A stretch of DNA of 64,000 nucleotides, from positions 1 to 64,000 of the forward strand of contig ARYC01001994.1 in the NCBI GenBank assembly GCA_000711775.1. The letters run 5' to 3'. The notes under the pieces were generated by a model that did not search any database, was not told the DNA's origin, and saw only the letters and a list, made by a program, of their open reading frames with translations. Positions 23,863 through 34,075 of the stretch are shown here, piece after piece. Position numbers and translations under genes: made by a program. This stretch comes from Oxytricha trifallax (taxonomy: Eukaryota; Ciliophora; Spirotrichea; Sporadotrichida; Oxytrichidae). Position 1 is the stretch's first letter. Each line of letters starts with the position of its first letter.

Positions 23863-24428
23863 GTTTAAATTCAAATTTAAATTTATATTATATAGCTCTT
23901 AAAACCTCTATAGCTATAGCTGTACTTTATTGGAGTTGCTACAGCATTAATGATGGTTTGATCTCAGCTCTAAGACTTCATATTTATACTCAGTTTATAA
24001 CTATAATTTTTGTAATTTTACTCTTAATAATTTTGATTCTGGTACCAACTCAGATAAAGTTCAGGTTGGTACTGGTACCAATTAAGTTTTGAACCAGATT
24101 GGAACTTTTCCATTAAAACCTCACTGGATTAATACAAGGTACTAATTAAGTTTTGGTACTATTAAATTGGTACCAATTAAACTTAAACGGATTTAGTACC
24201 GGTACTAATTAAATTTAAACAAATTTAGTACTAATTTAATGGAACTTAATTGATAAAAATGGAGCTCCATCTCTGAAGTTTGTTACAGCTTCTGCGAACT
24301 TTCTCCACATATCATTACAGGGTTGACCTCCTATAAGATCCCCATATTTAATATTAATATTTTAAAGGATAGAATCCAGAAGTCTATAAATTAAAACTTA
24401 AAATTCATTAATAGTAAGAAGAACAAAG
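23863..24428. promoter_or_regulatory. Divergent promoter region of TBE-A
   Basis: 566 bp between the two divergent starts, densely filled with imperfect repeats of GGTACCAATTAA and GTTTTGGTACT. The same repeat cluster appears in the other TBE-A copies (908-1473, 55,124-55,687), so it is conserved although noncoding. No specific box identified. Confidence 0.4.
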
Positions 24429-25218
24429 ATGGAATCATTAAATGAACAAATGAAAAGGATTGAAGCTCAAGAAATTATCTCAAGATTCAGAAGCAAGGAG
24501 GATCTCTATCGATACCTTACTTAGCATGGTAAAATAAATTGATGTTAATCAACGATGTAAACAGTTGGTCTATTTCTTCCAACGATGGAAGGAACAAAAA
24601 TCTCGTTCTTAAAAGCAATACTCTGCGAGGAGAAGAAAGCCTTTAAAAACAATGAGATTAAGTTGATAGAGATTCAAAACTGCCCAGAGATTTCAGTCAC
24701 AAATCTCTACGAGGATGCAATGAAAGATGAGGAAGTGGTTATTTACCTTACTAGCAAGAAGTAACTCTCAAATAAGTTACCTGAAAGAGACTTTTTCTTT
24801 GGTGTTCTTGGTACAATAAAAAAGGATTACTTGAGAGAAATTATAGAAGAAGCTCATAAGAAACGCTTCTCTATTTCTCCTGAAGATTAAAAGAAGCAAG
24901 GAATACTAATAAGCAAGACCTGGCTAGCAGAGCTTAAGAAGCATCCTTATCTCTCTAGTAAGCTTTGATTTATAACTTTTTAGGGAAACCTCGAACTGGT
25001 ATATTTCTAATGAAAGAGAATGCAAAGGTTCACAGAGAGAGAAATTCTCAAACCATTCATTAAGTTAGCAAGAGACTTTATAATGAAGTTTAAAGCCTGA
25101 TTAAATGAACATAGATGCTGATGCTGGTACAAAGAGAAGAAACATGGGTCCTAGTAAAGGACCAGAGGAAGAAAAGAAAGAGAAGCCGAATCCATTTAAG
25201 AGTTCGTTTGATATGTGA
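24429..25218 (+). CDS. TBE-A 22-kDa protein, almost intact
   Basis: Starts MESLNEQMKRIEAQEIISRF. Exon 1 ends at 24,528; a 36-bp intron (24,529-24,564, GT...AG) and a 26-bp intron (24,958-24,983, GTAAG...TAG) follow. Both are phase 1. Central conserved block PERDFFFGVLGT, then EAHKKRFSISPEDQKKQ, and a basic/acidic tail PEEEKKEKPNPF ending FDM before TGA. Spliced length is about 242 residues. One base is missing in the KRLYNEV/KPDQMNIDA region, so the last 40 residues are out of frame. The 22-kDa protein has no assigned function; its persistence beside the transposase suggests a role in transposition or excision. Confidence 0.88.
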
Positions 25219-25224
25219 AATAAT

Positions 25225-26296
25225 TCATTCATTTAAGTCTAACACTTATTAATAAACATTCATTCTTCCTTTCCTTGCACATATCGTAGTCTAGTCTTTA
25301 CTCAATCTCTTGGAACTACTCTGTACTAAGTCTACTGTATTGATTGGTAGATCATGCATTAGGTGATACAGCAAGAGTTTCTTGTAGTGAGACTTAATCT
25401 AAATCCAATAGAATTCGATTCCATTAAACTGAGGACTGTAAGGAAAGTTATACACAGGAGTTATCTTTAACTCTTCATAAGCTTTCTTACATTCCTTAGT
25501 CTTATGAAGTGAGAGGTTATCAAAAAACAGGATGATCTGTTTATCGTTGTACTTATCTCTTAGCTTATGTAAGAACTCTATATACTACTCTCGCTAAATA
25601 GAGCGCAGCGAGGATGTATAACATAATTTTCCAAGCCTGAATCTTCACTGATACCAGCCAAAATTGCGTGAGTGACAACATTAACCTTTTAGTCATACAC
25701 TTCTATATTATCATACTTCTTGTACCTAGACTTATTAATAAAGGTGTTGAACGTAAACACAGCTTCATCAGCATGAATGAACTTGATGTTATTATCAATA
25801 CCTCTGCATTTAATCATATATATATATAGTTTAAATTATTACTGTAAAATGCCAGAGTAAAGTCAATCACTCTCTTCACTCTGTTGACAGTCTTGAAGGT
25901 AATACCATTCCTTCAATAAATATTTTCGATAGTCTATGGTGAGATACGCATGTCAGGAAACTTGCAATGAAACATCACAGCTCGCTAGTCAAGTGGGAAA
26001 TGTGCCCAATACTTAAGAATCTTAGAATCGCAGAGATATTTAATATGCTGTTAAGAGAACTTTGATTTTCTTACAGGATGTTATCAAGAACCATAATTGA
26101 AATGTTAAACAGCTAGCAAGCAGTGATACCTTACAGTCGAAGCACTCTTACACAATAGCTTTGCAATCGCACAATGATACATCACTGGTTTGAGTTAGTC
26201 TATATTAATACTCGCACCATACCTAAGCTTAAGCAGTAAATCTAAATATTTCTCATCATAAATAGACCCCAAAATTCGCTAATTTCTATTTCTCAT
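25225..26296 (-). pseudogene. TBE-A 42-kDa DD34E transposase
   Basis: Starts MRNRN near 26,296 and ends LNE/TGA at 25,225. N-terminal helix-turn-helix-like segment, catalytic HADEAVFTF, LFFDNLSLHKTKE and FNGIEFYW blocks. It contains the in-frame TGA (YGS-TGA-QHP) present in every TBE-A copy here, plus at least one indel (1,072 bp). The product would cut the element at its telomere-like ends. TBE transposases are implicated in germline DNA elimination in Oxytricha (established for the family, not shown here). Confidence 0.88.
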
Positions 26297-26310
26297 TTTG
26301 CAAACTCGCC

Positions 26311-26402
26311 TAATTTCTCTACTAACCCTAATAAAACCCCAACTTTACCCTAATAATCAAAGCACTTATAAATAAACCTCATTAAGGGGTTTTGGGGTTT
26401 TG
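26311..26402 (-). repeat. Right terminal inverted repeat of TBE-A
   Basis: Mirror of 22,293-22,379, ending AAGGGGTTTTGGGGTTTTG. A 4-bp insertion (AAAT) separates it from a perfect match. Confidence 0.9.
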
Positions 26403-26520
26403 ATTATCCCAACTTTCTTTTAGCATGTTATGACTGATTAATTCTATAATTATTTCCTTTTCTAATTGTTCCTAAATCATTAAAATTCATTATTTAATGA
26501 TTTTTTTGGTTTTTCCTATT

Positions 26521-26886
26521 TAAATTTGAATCCTAATTTCCCAATCTAAATCTTAGAGTAGCCAATTTTCAGATTTGTATCAATTAATATGTATTTTAAT
26601 GTTTAACCAGTTTTCTTAGAATATCTGGAACACAAGTTCTCCTACAATCTCCAAAGCTATTTGGCTAAATATCTGTAATACAAGGACTTTGCAGCTTTCT
26701 AAGCTACACAATATGTTATTTGTATCATTATCTTTACTAGTTTTCCAACCTTTTAGGTGAGTCTTACGATATCATCCACTAGTTCAATATTTGTTCAAGG
26801 CTCTTCTGAATTAATAGCAAGCTCCCTTCCTGTTTTCTTGTATCAAAAATCTCTAGCATTTTAGATTACTTATCGATCTTTAAGAT
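26521..26886 (-). pseudogene. Coding-like relic
   Basis: On the minus strand the frame reads KKTGRELAINSEEP, then NIELVDDIVRLTQKVGKLVK and AAKSLYYRYLAKQLWRLQEN, with two in-frame TGAs near its start. Protein-like composition and moderately higher GC than the flanks. No family recognised. Confidence 0.27.
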
Positions 26887-26989
26887 TGCACTGTTATTTT
26901 CATTATTGTATAAGTTTGAAGCACATCAATGCTTGAAATAACATCTAGTTTCTCCTATTTGCTCTGTTCTCAGAAACTAATACCTAGCA

Positions 26990-27780
26990 AACAAACAAAG
27001 ATATCATCTTATAATATATTTTTGAAAAAAGAATATTCAGGCAGTGATAAGTGTAAAAATTACCAAGAGATTTGAATAGAATTATTATTAAATATATGTT
27101 TTTATTAATTATTAAGAAGCAGTCAAAAGTAGGAATAAATTAATCAATAGAGAAATACATAAACATTACAACATTAAATTTTAATTTAAACTTTTTTTAT
27201 ACTTATAGATATTTGTTTTTATTAAATTATAATCAAAAACTATCATTAATGCATAACTTTTCCCGTTTTAGTGAATTAATTAAATTAAATATGTTTTAAG
27301 TTGAATTCTTTTATAATTGGTTCGATTTTAAAGCTTTATAAATAAAATGCTATTAAAAGCAACTTTTATTAATGATAATTACTTAAAAAATGGACAATTT
27401 ATATATTTAGTAGATTGTTATATTTACTGTATTATACATATATCAGAATAATATTTATTTTTAATGTCCTCAATAAATTGTAATGAAGTCTTTAATTGTC
27501 CAACATGTAAGAAGTCTTTCAATAACAGTAAAAAATAAAAACTTAAGAATTTTAAAAATTATTATTTACTATTATTAATGAAACTTGGAAGAAATATCCA
27601 GCTTGCAGAAAATTTAAACTGCATGAACTGGTAGAATTTATATAAGATTATAAGCAACAAATTTAGATGTTAATTATAAAGATAGAAATTATTATTTTAG
27701 TGATAAAACAATATCGCCTGATTAATTAGTAAACTCAAAATTAAATATAACATATTCACTTTTTAATACTAAAATCAAAC
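26990..27780. other. AT-rich stretch, nothing recognised
   Basis: About 75-80% A+T with no repeat or coding signal. Confidence 0.5.
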
Positions 27781-28390
27781 CATCAATCTTAGTCGTGAAG
27801 TAGACGTAACTGAAGTGAGTTGACGTGGCAAGTCATAAATTTAAAAACTCCGAAAAAACCACCTCGCCTCATTTCCACTTCACTCTGTTACCGGGATGCG
27901 TAAGAGATAAGAGCCTAGCGAACTAGGAGTATCCTCAGAAGAGCTTTCAGAGATCTGCTTCCTGTAGACAATTAAAGGAAGGATTGGTGAAAACTCTTAC
28001 CAGGTTCGACCGCTGCTGAGATAGTAATTTCTGTCCTTTCGCTGTGGTAGCCTTCACAACCCTACCTGGTGTGGGGAGGAAAATCATTATTGTTGGCTTT
28101 TATGGTTCTCATAGTCTCACATTGAAGCCTGAGCACCACCTTCATCCTGCTCTCTATAAACTAGGAAACTGAACTCACGCCAGGTAGCTCATCTATGCAG
28201 AGAAATCCTAGTGTGTAGCCCACTCGAGGAGTGTAGAAGCTGACAGATTAAACCCCGCCGACTGGTCCCTAATGCGTTGCGCCAGGCAAACCCCTAGCTG
28301 ACCTCGGTAGGCCTTAGTATAATAAAAAGCTCTATTAGAAAGTCTTGAGTGAGATTGGTACCTCACCCAGCAATTAACTTTCTAATTTAA
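27781..28390. other. GC-rich island without an ORF
   Basis: About 600 bp of near 47% GC set in DNA of about 22% GC, with abrupt edges. Both strands are broken by TGA in all frames. It contains short stem motifs such as CCTAGCGAACTAGG and a B-box-like AGGTTCGACCG, compatible with a structured RNA, a SINE or LINE 5' region, or a macronuclear-destined noncoding segment. I cannot assign it. Confidence 0.5.
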
Positions 28391-29614
28391 TAATTACTAT
28401 ATCGCCTAAAAGGCATTATATTTAATTTAAAATGAAATATTCAGCTTATTCATAAGTGGTAGTCCTAAAATAATGCAAAAATATAATGGCTATGAAATGT
28501 AGCAACACATCTTGCAACTTAAGATAAATCGATAAGATAAGACTTATGATAATTAAAAATTATGAAGGCTAAAAAACATACTACTATTGCAAATCTTCTA
28601 TTTCAAAGTACTAAGATTAATCTTTTCAGAAATATTAAAACTTAAATGCGGTTAAAATCTTTCAAATTATTTGAGTGTAGTAATAAAGATTAACAATATA
28701 AATATACTCATTATGATTTGTAATTACACTGTATATTATTAAAATTGTGCCACAAGTCATTCACTTGGCATACAGTATCTTTATAACACTAAACATTCGA
28801 AATATTTTACAACTAGTAGGCTTGATTATTTTAATAATAATTCTTTCAAATTTGAACATTATTCAATTAATACTTGTCCTTACTATTTGTATTATAGGAT
28901 TAAACAATATAATTTTAAGTGCTATAACTTATTACTTGGGGTTTTGCTTTATTATGGAGCTTGATCACAAAATAAGTTAAATTCAAAATAGTATGAATCA
29001 GAATAAGATGAAACTATTTTAAATAGCAGATTCCCATTTGCAAATTGAGTTATTTATTATTTTTTTAAGTCAGTATTTTGTAATTCTCCAACCTTGTTTT
29101 TTTTCGAAGTTGTGCATTATTGCTTTTAAAATTGATTATCTTTCATAAATAATTATTATTTTAATTTGTTTTGATTCTGTTTTTTATAAACTAATCAATT
29201 AATTAATTATTTATTGGATGTTAGGAAAATGCTCTTATTTATTGTAAGTTATCGCCTAGCCAGCAATTTTGACATTTTTAATGTTTGACATGGCGTTTTA
29301 ACTAATTTTTATAAATATAAATTTAAGAATTTTAGGCATTAGCTATCCACAGATCTTAATAGTATGAAAAATGCCAAACGCTTTAAACTAAAGGAAATAT
29401 ATATATTCTTTCCTGATAAAACTTCATTATAATACAAATAGGCAAAATATGAATTAATTGAAGATTTAATAGATATTTACTAACTCAAAAATGTTTTATA
29501 TTGTATTTTTTCAACATTTTCATGAATAGATTCAATAGGGCTTCATCAATTTTGCTTTATTTATCGCTTTTGCATATTTTTATTTTACAGTTTTCACTAT
29601 TAACAAAATTAAAC
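28391..29614. other. AT-rich stretch with one hydrophobic frame
   Basis: Only a 77-codon very hydrophobic frame at 28,747-28,980 (LVGLIILIIILSNLNIIQLI). This is expected from T-rich sequence, though it is faintly like a mitochondrial NADH dehydrogenase subunit. No gene claimed. Confidence 0.4.
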
Positions 29615-29617
29615 ATT

Positions 29618-29755
29618 CAAAACCCCAAAACCCTTTTAGTAGTTTGATTGAGTTTTTGATTGATAAAAGTGGACTTAAGGCATACTTTATTAGGGTTTTA
29701 ATAGGGTTTATGTAGGGGTTTAATGTTTAAATATTAGTAATTTAAGTGAGTATAA
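29618..29755 (+). repeat. Left terminal inverted repeat of TBE-B
   Basis: Begins CAAAACCCCAAAACCC, then TAGTAGTTTGATTGAGTTTT, and continues to GTAATTTAAGTGAGTATA. It pairs with 35,124-35,253, reaching as far as the transposase start codon. Confidence 0.9.
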
Positions 29756-29776
29756 CAAGCGAGTTTTAAAAATATT

Positions 29777-31204
29777 TCACACAAATATAAGTTTAGAGTC
29801 ATGTGGCATTTCTCTGAATTTTATCTTTCTTAGTTGATGTTTGATTGTTTCTATTGTTTGTTAATTCTTTAGCTTGGCTTGATAATAGTTGAGTATGCAA
29901 GTTCTCTGAGACCTCCATTTTTATTTATTTTTATCGAGATATTGTTTGATTCTCTGTTTAGAATCTCTCTCAACCCTGCAGCTAAAGTAATAGTTTCTTG
30001 GCATGTCACTCTTTATTATTATTACTGCTAGAGCCCAGATATCCCATTAAGTGTCTCCATCTCTCCAATCCTCTCTCTCTGGGAAATATCCAGGGGTGCC
30101 GTATACATTCCCTAATGCAGAGCCTTGCACTCTTTGAGCTCTGTTGAAATCAATAATATAAACTCAAAGAGGCTAAAAGTTCATCATGATGTTCTCTGGC
30201 TTTAAGTCTCTATGAACATAACCTAGCTTGTGAAGCTCTTCAATCCCCTCAACTATCTGCTATACTATCTAGCTAACTTATCTCTGACATCTATTACCAG
30301 ATAAGAATTCTCTGTAAGTCATTTCTAGTTAAGGAAGTCTGAAGGATACATGATCTTTACCAAGTAAAATTGCATCAAGCTAGATGATATGCCTGCACTC
30401 ATTGAACTTTGCCTTTTAAAGAGCATAATACTCATTAGCAAATTCCATTTGGAATTGTCATCAGCAAGGAAGTAATTGAAAGGATATATCTTGTAAGCAT
30501 ATTAAACATCAGTAATGACTCTCTTCTCTATTTTATCTTCAAGAGTGAGGTAGCTTTCAAGACAAGAATCTAAGTCAATAATTTTTAATATGGGAATCTT
30601 CATTGCCTCTATTTTAACCATGATTTTATTGATCTCAGAGACTGGAAAGTTCTTGACTGCTTTCTTCATTTTGACTTACTTCTACACTTTAACTCTAAGA
30701 GACTCCACTGGGTTTCTTGATCTTCTTTTTTAGAGAAATTTGTTCCCTGAAGTTTCATGAATAAATACAAAACTTTGATTTTGCTTTTTCTTTAAGTGTA
30801 TTTTGAGGTCTCTAGTATGAGAATATGGCTTCTCACAGAATCCACAGACAAACTTCCCATCTTTCTTTTAATGCTTGAGATATAATCTTGGTATATCTTT
30901 GTGTATATCTCTTAAATGTCTCTTATAAGTTGTAAGGGAAAATTTTATTGCATTCTTAGCATTAATAGTCAACTTTAGCTGGTATTTATTAATACTCTAT
31001 GGCGGGTTGTTTAACCTCCTCCTCAATTTGCACAGCTTCTTTGATGACGTCCTACTTAATTTATATTTACTGGTCAAACTTGTCATAAGTAGGCTCCCAC
31101 TGAGTAAAAGTGTCTCTGGTCTCTACTTTTCTTGGTTACTGGAATGATAATTTTTATTGGCTTGATCCAAGTAATGCCGCTCTTCTTAACAGGTTAGCGC
31201 TCAT
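29777..31204 (-). pseudogene. TBE-B 57-kDa zinc-finger/kinase protein
   Basis: Starts MSANLLRRAALLGSSQQKLS. First finger CQECNKIFPYN with a frame slip before its His pair; second finger FVCGFCEKPYSHTRDLKIH, whose last His is replaced by Gln. Kinase-like C-lobe: GYVHRDLKPENIMMN (intact HRD), YIIDFNRA (DFN instead of DFG), GTPGYFPERED and WDIWALAVII. Ends KLIFV before TGA. Several frameshifts and one TGA next to PL/VYIIDF. Unlike the TBE-A copy at 22,432, it keeps the catalytic Asp. It sits divergent from the 22-kDa gene, with the insertions lying between them. Confidence 0.87.
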
Positions 31205-31338
31205 TTTAGTTTTCTCATATATTTTATTATAATAATTATGATATATTTTTTGGAAAATAGAGAATTATAACAATTTGATTAACAATATTAAAAATAATAA
31301 AAATGTCTGATCAGAATGTGGAGTGCCACTCACTAATA

Positions 31339-32771
31339 TTATCAAAATACAATTGATTTGGGAAATTGTGAAAATAAAATAAAGATTCAAATTATAATTA
31401 TTTCTAACTGCCAGTAATTAGAGAGGGTTACAGATCAAATTAGATTCACCATACATACCGTTAAGTCTAAAGTGGCCGGATGCTTAAAGATGCTGATCGG
31501 TTTCACACATTTAGTTTTTTTTAATTTTTGGCAGATTTGGCAGGCTAATCTCATAAGATTCCTCGTGTATTATAGGGCGATTTGGCGGATTTGGCAGGTT
31601 TGGACAGTAGATTTAAAGATAATTATACTTTTATTTAAAATTAATTTAAAATAATAATATATTTAATAATCAAATACTAATTAATTTAATTTATCTGAAA
31701 TTTGGCACATTTGGCACCTGCCAAATTCTACAAAATGAAGATTAGTGATTAAAGATGTTTAAGTGTGATTAATATCAAGTTTTAATTACTAATTATGAGA
31801 GAATATAGTGTGAAAATATAATATATGGTTCTGAGAGTAGAGAGACACAGAGTAAGATAATTATGCGAAAAAAACAGCTGCGAAAAAGATGTACATTCTG
31901 CTGTCTCACCACTTTTGATGTTGAAGTATCTGAGTTCGTATTGGTTGTTCTAGACGCCAACATGTCTGCGATACTGGGTATTTCTTGGCACTTGATGTAC
32001 GTCTTAGTAATGTACTTGAGATATCTCTTGCTGAGTGGAATGCTAACTAGCACAATACCGTTGAAGCAGCTCTTTGAGTCGGTTATTGCGCAACCGAGAT
32101 TGCTCACCTTACATTTTACCTTGCACCCGTAACCCTAGCGTATTTCCGGAGTCGTTGAGCACATTAACGTTGTTCTCTATTGGGAGCTTGCAGTTGACCA
32201 GGAACTTCAAATTGATATTCTTTGCGTGCTTGTGACCTATCTTAGAGATTTGCTTGCCCATTTTAGCCTTTCGGGGTTTAAATATAAATTAATATAATTA
32301 TTTAGAAAAAAGCGACTTTTAGTAATTAAAACTTGATATTAATCACACTTAAACATCTTTAATCACTAATCTTCATTTTGTAGAATTTGGCATGTGCCAA
32401 ATGTGCCAAATTTCAGATAAATTAAATTAATTAGTATTTGATTATTAAATATATTATTATTTTAAATTAATTTTAAATAAAAGTATAATCATCTTTAAAT
32501 CTACTGCCAAACCTGCCAAATCCGCCAAATCGCCCTATAATACACGAGGAATCTTATGAGATTAGCCTGCCAAATCTGCCAAAAATTAAAAAAAACTAAA
32601 TGTGTGAAACCGATCAGCATCTTTAAGCATCCGGCCACTTTAGACTTAACGGTATGTAGGGTGAATCTAATTTGATCTGTAAGCCTCTCTAATTACTGGC
32701 AGTTAGAAATAATTATAATTTAAATCTTTATTTTATTTTCACAATTTCCCAAATCAATTGTATTTTGATAA
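31339..32771. mobile_element. Long foldback element with 455-bp arms
   Basis: Arms 31,339-31,793 and 32,316-32,771 are nearly perfect inverted copies starting TTATCAAAATACAATTG. TA direct repeats flank it (31,337-31,338 and 32,772-32,773). Restoring the junction gives CACTAATAATGTAAG, which aligns with the undisturbed copy at 15,398. The arms contain several GGCAGATTTGGCAGG-type motifs. The 520-bp centre carries a decayed eL22 gene. TA duplication again points to a Tc1/mariner-mobilised element. Confidence 0.85.
31890..32261 (-). pseudogene. RPL22: Ribosomal protein eL22 pseudogene inside the foldback
   Basis: Starts MGKQISKIGHKHAKNINLKF at 32,261. It matches the large-subunit ribosomal protein eL22 along its length: LKFLVNCKLPIEN, then (shifted frame) VSNLGCAITDSKSC and PLSKRYLKYITKTYIK, which is close to the family's PFSKRYLKYLTKKYLK, then (another frame) NNQYELRYFNIKSG. 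At least two or three frameshifts and an in-frame loss in the middle break it, so it is a pseudogene. No intron is apparent. GC content is higher than in the surrounding arms, as expected for a captured host gene. The functional gene must lie elsewhere. Confidence 0.9.
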
Positions 32772-33278
32772 TAATGTAAGTTACAAAAAACATATCTGAA
32801 ATTATTTTTTTTATAGGTTGTACCTGGTAAGAGTTGTTGTGGTGCTTGACGAAGACTTCACAAGGGGCTGCAGTGACAAGGCAAAGGAAGCATAATACTA
32901 ATCTGAATACGACGAAGTTCAATACATTGGAAGAAGTGAAACTGATTTTTAAGATTTCCATTTTCTATTGCTGTTATTACGAATCATATTATTGTTAATC
33001 AAATTGTTATAATTCTCTATTTTCCAAAAAATATATCATACATGATATATCTACGTAGATAAACTATTATAATAGAGTATAAGAAACTTTGCTAGATTCT
33101 TTGCTGAGAGATAAGAAAATTAACTAACCATAAAAGACTGTAAGTTGACATTTTTTATGAGAATTTTATACATTTTAGTAAATTAAAATACTCCTTATTT
33201 AGTAGTAAGATTTTAATAAACTTAGAAATGATATTCATAATTTTAAATTTCATTACATTTCTAGATAGAGGAAGGAAG

Positions 33279-34069
33279 ATGGAGTCTATGAATGATGCAA
33301 TGAAGAGAATTTAATCTCAAGATTTAATTGGAAAATTTCGAAGTAAAGAGGACTTCTATAGGTACTTGGTTTAGCAAGGTAAACTTTTAACTAATACTAA
33401 TAAATTAACCATAGTTGATTTGTTCTTGCCAACACAGGAGGGAACAAAAATATCATTCTTAAAAGCATTGCTAAACGAAGAGAAAAAAGCATTTAAGACT
33501 AATGAAATAAAGATTATAGAGATACTTAACTACCCTGAAATATTAGTAACAAATCTCTATGATAATGCTATGAGTGATCCAGATGTTGCTCTCTACCTTC
33601 CATCAAAGCTATAACTCTCTAATAAGTTGCCAGAGAGAAACTTCTTCTTTGGTGTCCTTACAACTCTGAAAAATGAGTACTTAAATGAAGTTATTTAAGA
33701 AGCTCACAAGAAACGCTACAACATCTCTCCTGAAGAAAGAGAGAAGCAAGGAATAAAAATAAGCGACACCTGGCTCTAGGAACTAGAGAAGCATCCATTC
33801 ATCTCAAGCAAGTTTCCCCTTCTAATTTTATAGAAAAACCTGGTACTGCTATATGCTTTATGAAAGAGCGCAGCAAGTTAAACAGAGAGAGAAATTCTCA
33901 AGTAAAGCATGAATTTAGTAAGTGACTCTTCAAATATTTCTAAAAGCCAGATGAGATGAACATAGATGCAAGAACTGGATTTAAGAGAAGAAACATGGGC
34001 CCAAGCAAGCCTTAAGAGGAAGAAAAGAAAGAGAAGCCAAATCTATTTACGGGCAAATTTAATATGTGA
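33279..34069 (+). CDS. TBE-B 22-kDa protein
   Basis: Starts MESMNDAMKRIQSQDLIGKF. First intron about 36 bp (GTAAAC...TAG) after LVQQG, phase 1. Second intron at about 33,808-33,833 begins GC instead of GT (GCAAG...TATAG), so it is a GC-AG intron or a splice-site mutation. Central NFFFGVLTTL and EAHKKRYNISPEE, tail RRNMGPSKP then EEEKKEKPN to TGA. There is a frame problem near HEFSK, so the extreme C-terminus may be lost. Otherwise open. Confidence 0.85.
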
Positions 34070-34075
34070 ACTTAT

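Larger units (their letters stand above)
22293..26402. mobile_element. Complete TBE-A transposon, 4,110 bp
   Basis: Flanked by ATT direct repeats (22,290-22,292 and 26,403-26,405), the AnT target rule of TBEs. Both ends carry the telomere-like repeat, slightly mutated on the left. Gene order from the left is 57-kDa (-), 22-kDa (+), 42-kDa transposase (-). The length equals the roughly 4.1 kb known for TBE elements. Genes carry a few frameshifts, so this copy is probably inactive but not old. Confidence 0.93.
31244..33033. mobile_element. Element inserted between the TBE-B genes
   Basis: About 48-bp inverted ends (TATTTTTTGGAAAATAGAG... and its complement) flanked by TA. Inside lies a copy of the intron-bearing repeat seen at 15,367-15,590 (ATGTCTGATCAG, then GTAAGTTACAAAAA, then TACCTGGTAAGA), itself split by the foldback at 31,339-32,771. 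TIR plus a TA duplication suggests a Tc1/mariner-type nonautonomous element. Confidence 0.7.

Noticed and set aside
28747-28980. Hydrophobic frame resembling a mitochondrial NADH dehydrogenase subunit
   Set aside because: T-rich DNA gives such Leu/Ile runs by chance; there is no neighbouring mitochondrial gene and no decisive motif.
32728-32961. Minus-strand frame MEILKISFTSSNVLN across the foldback edge
   Set aside because: Spans the arm boundary and is antisense to the intron-bearing repeat; not conserved in the 15.4-kb copy.
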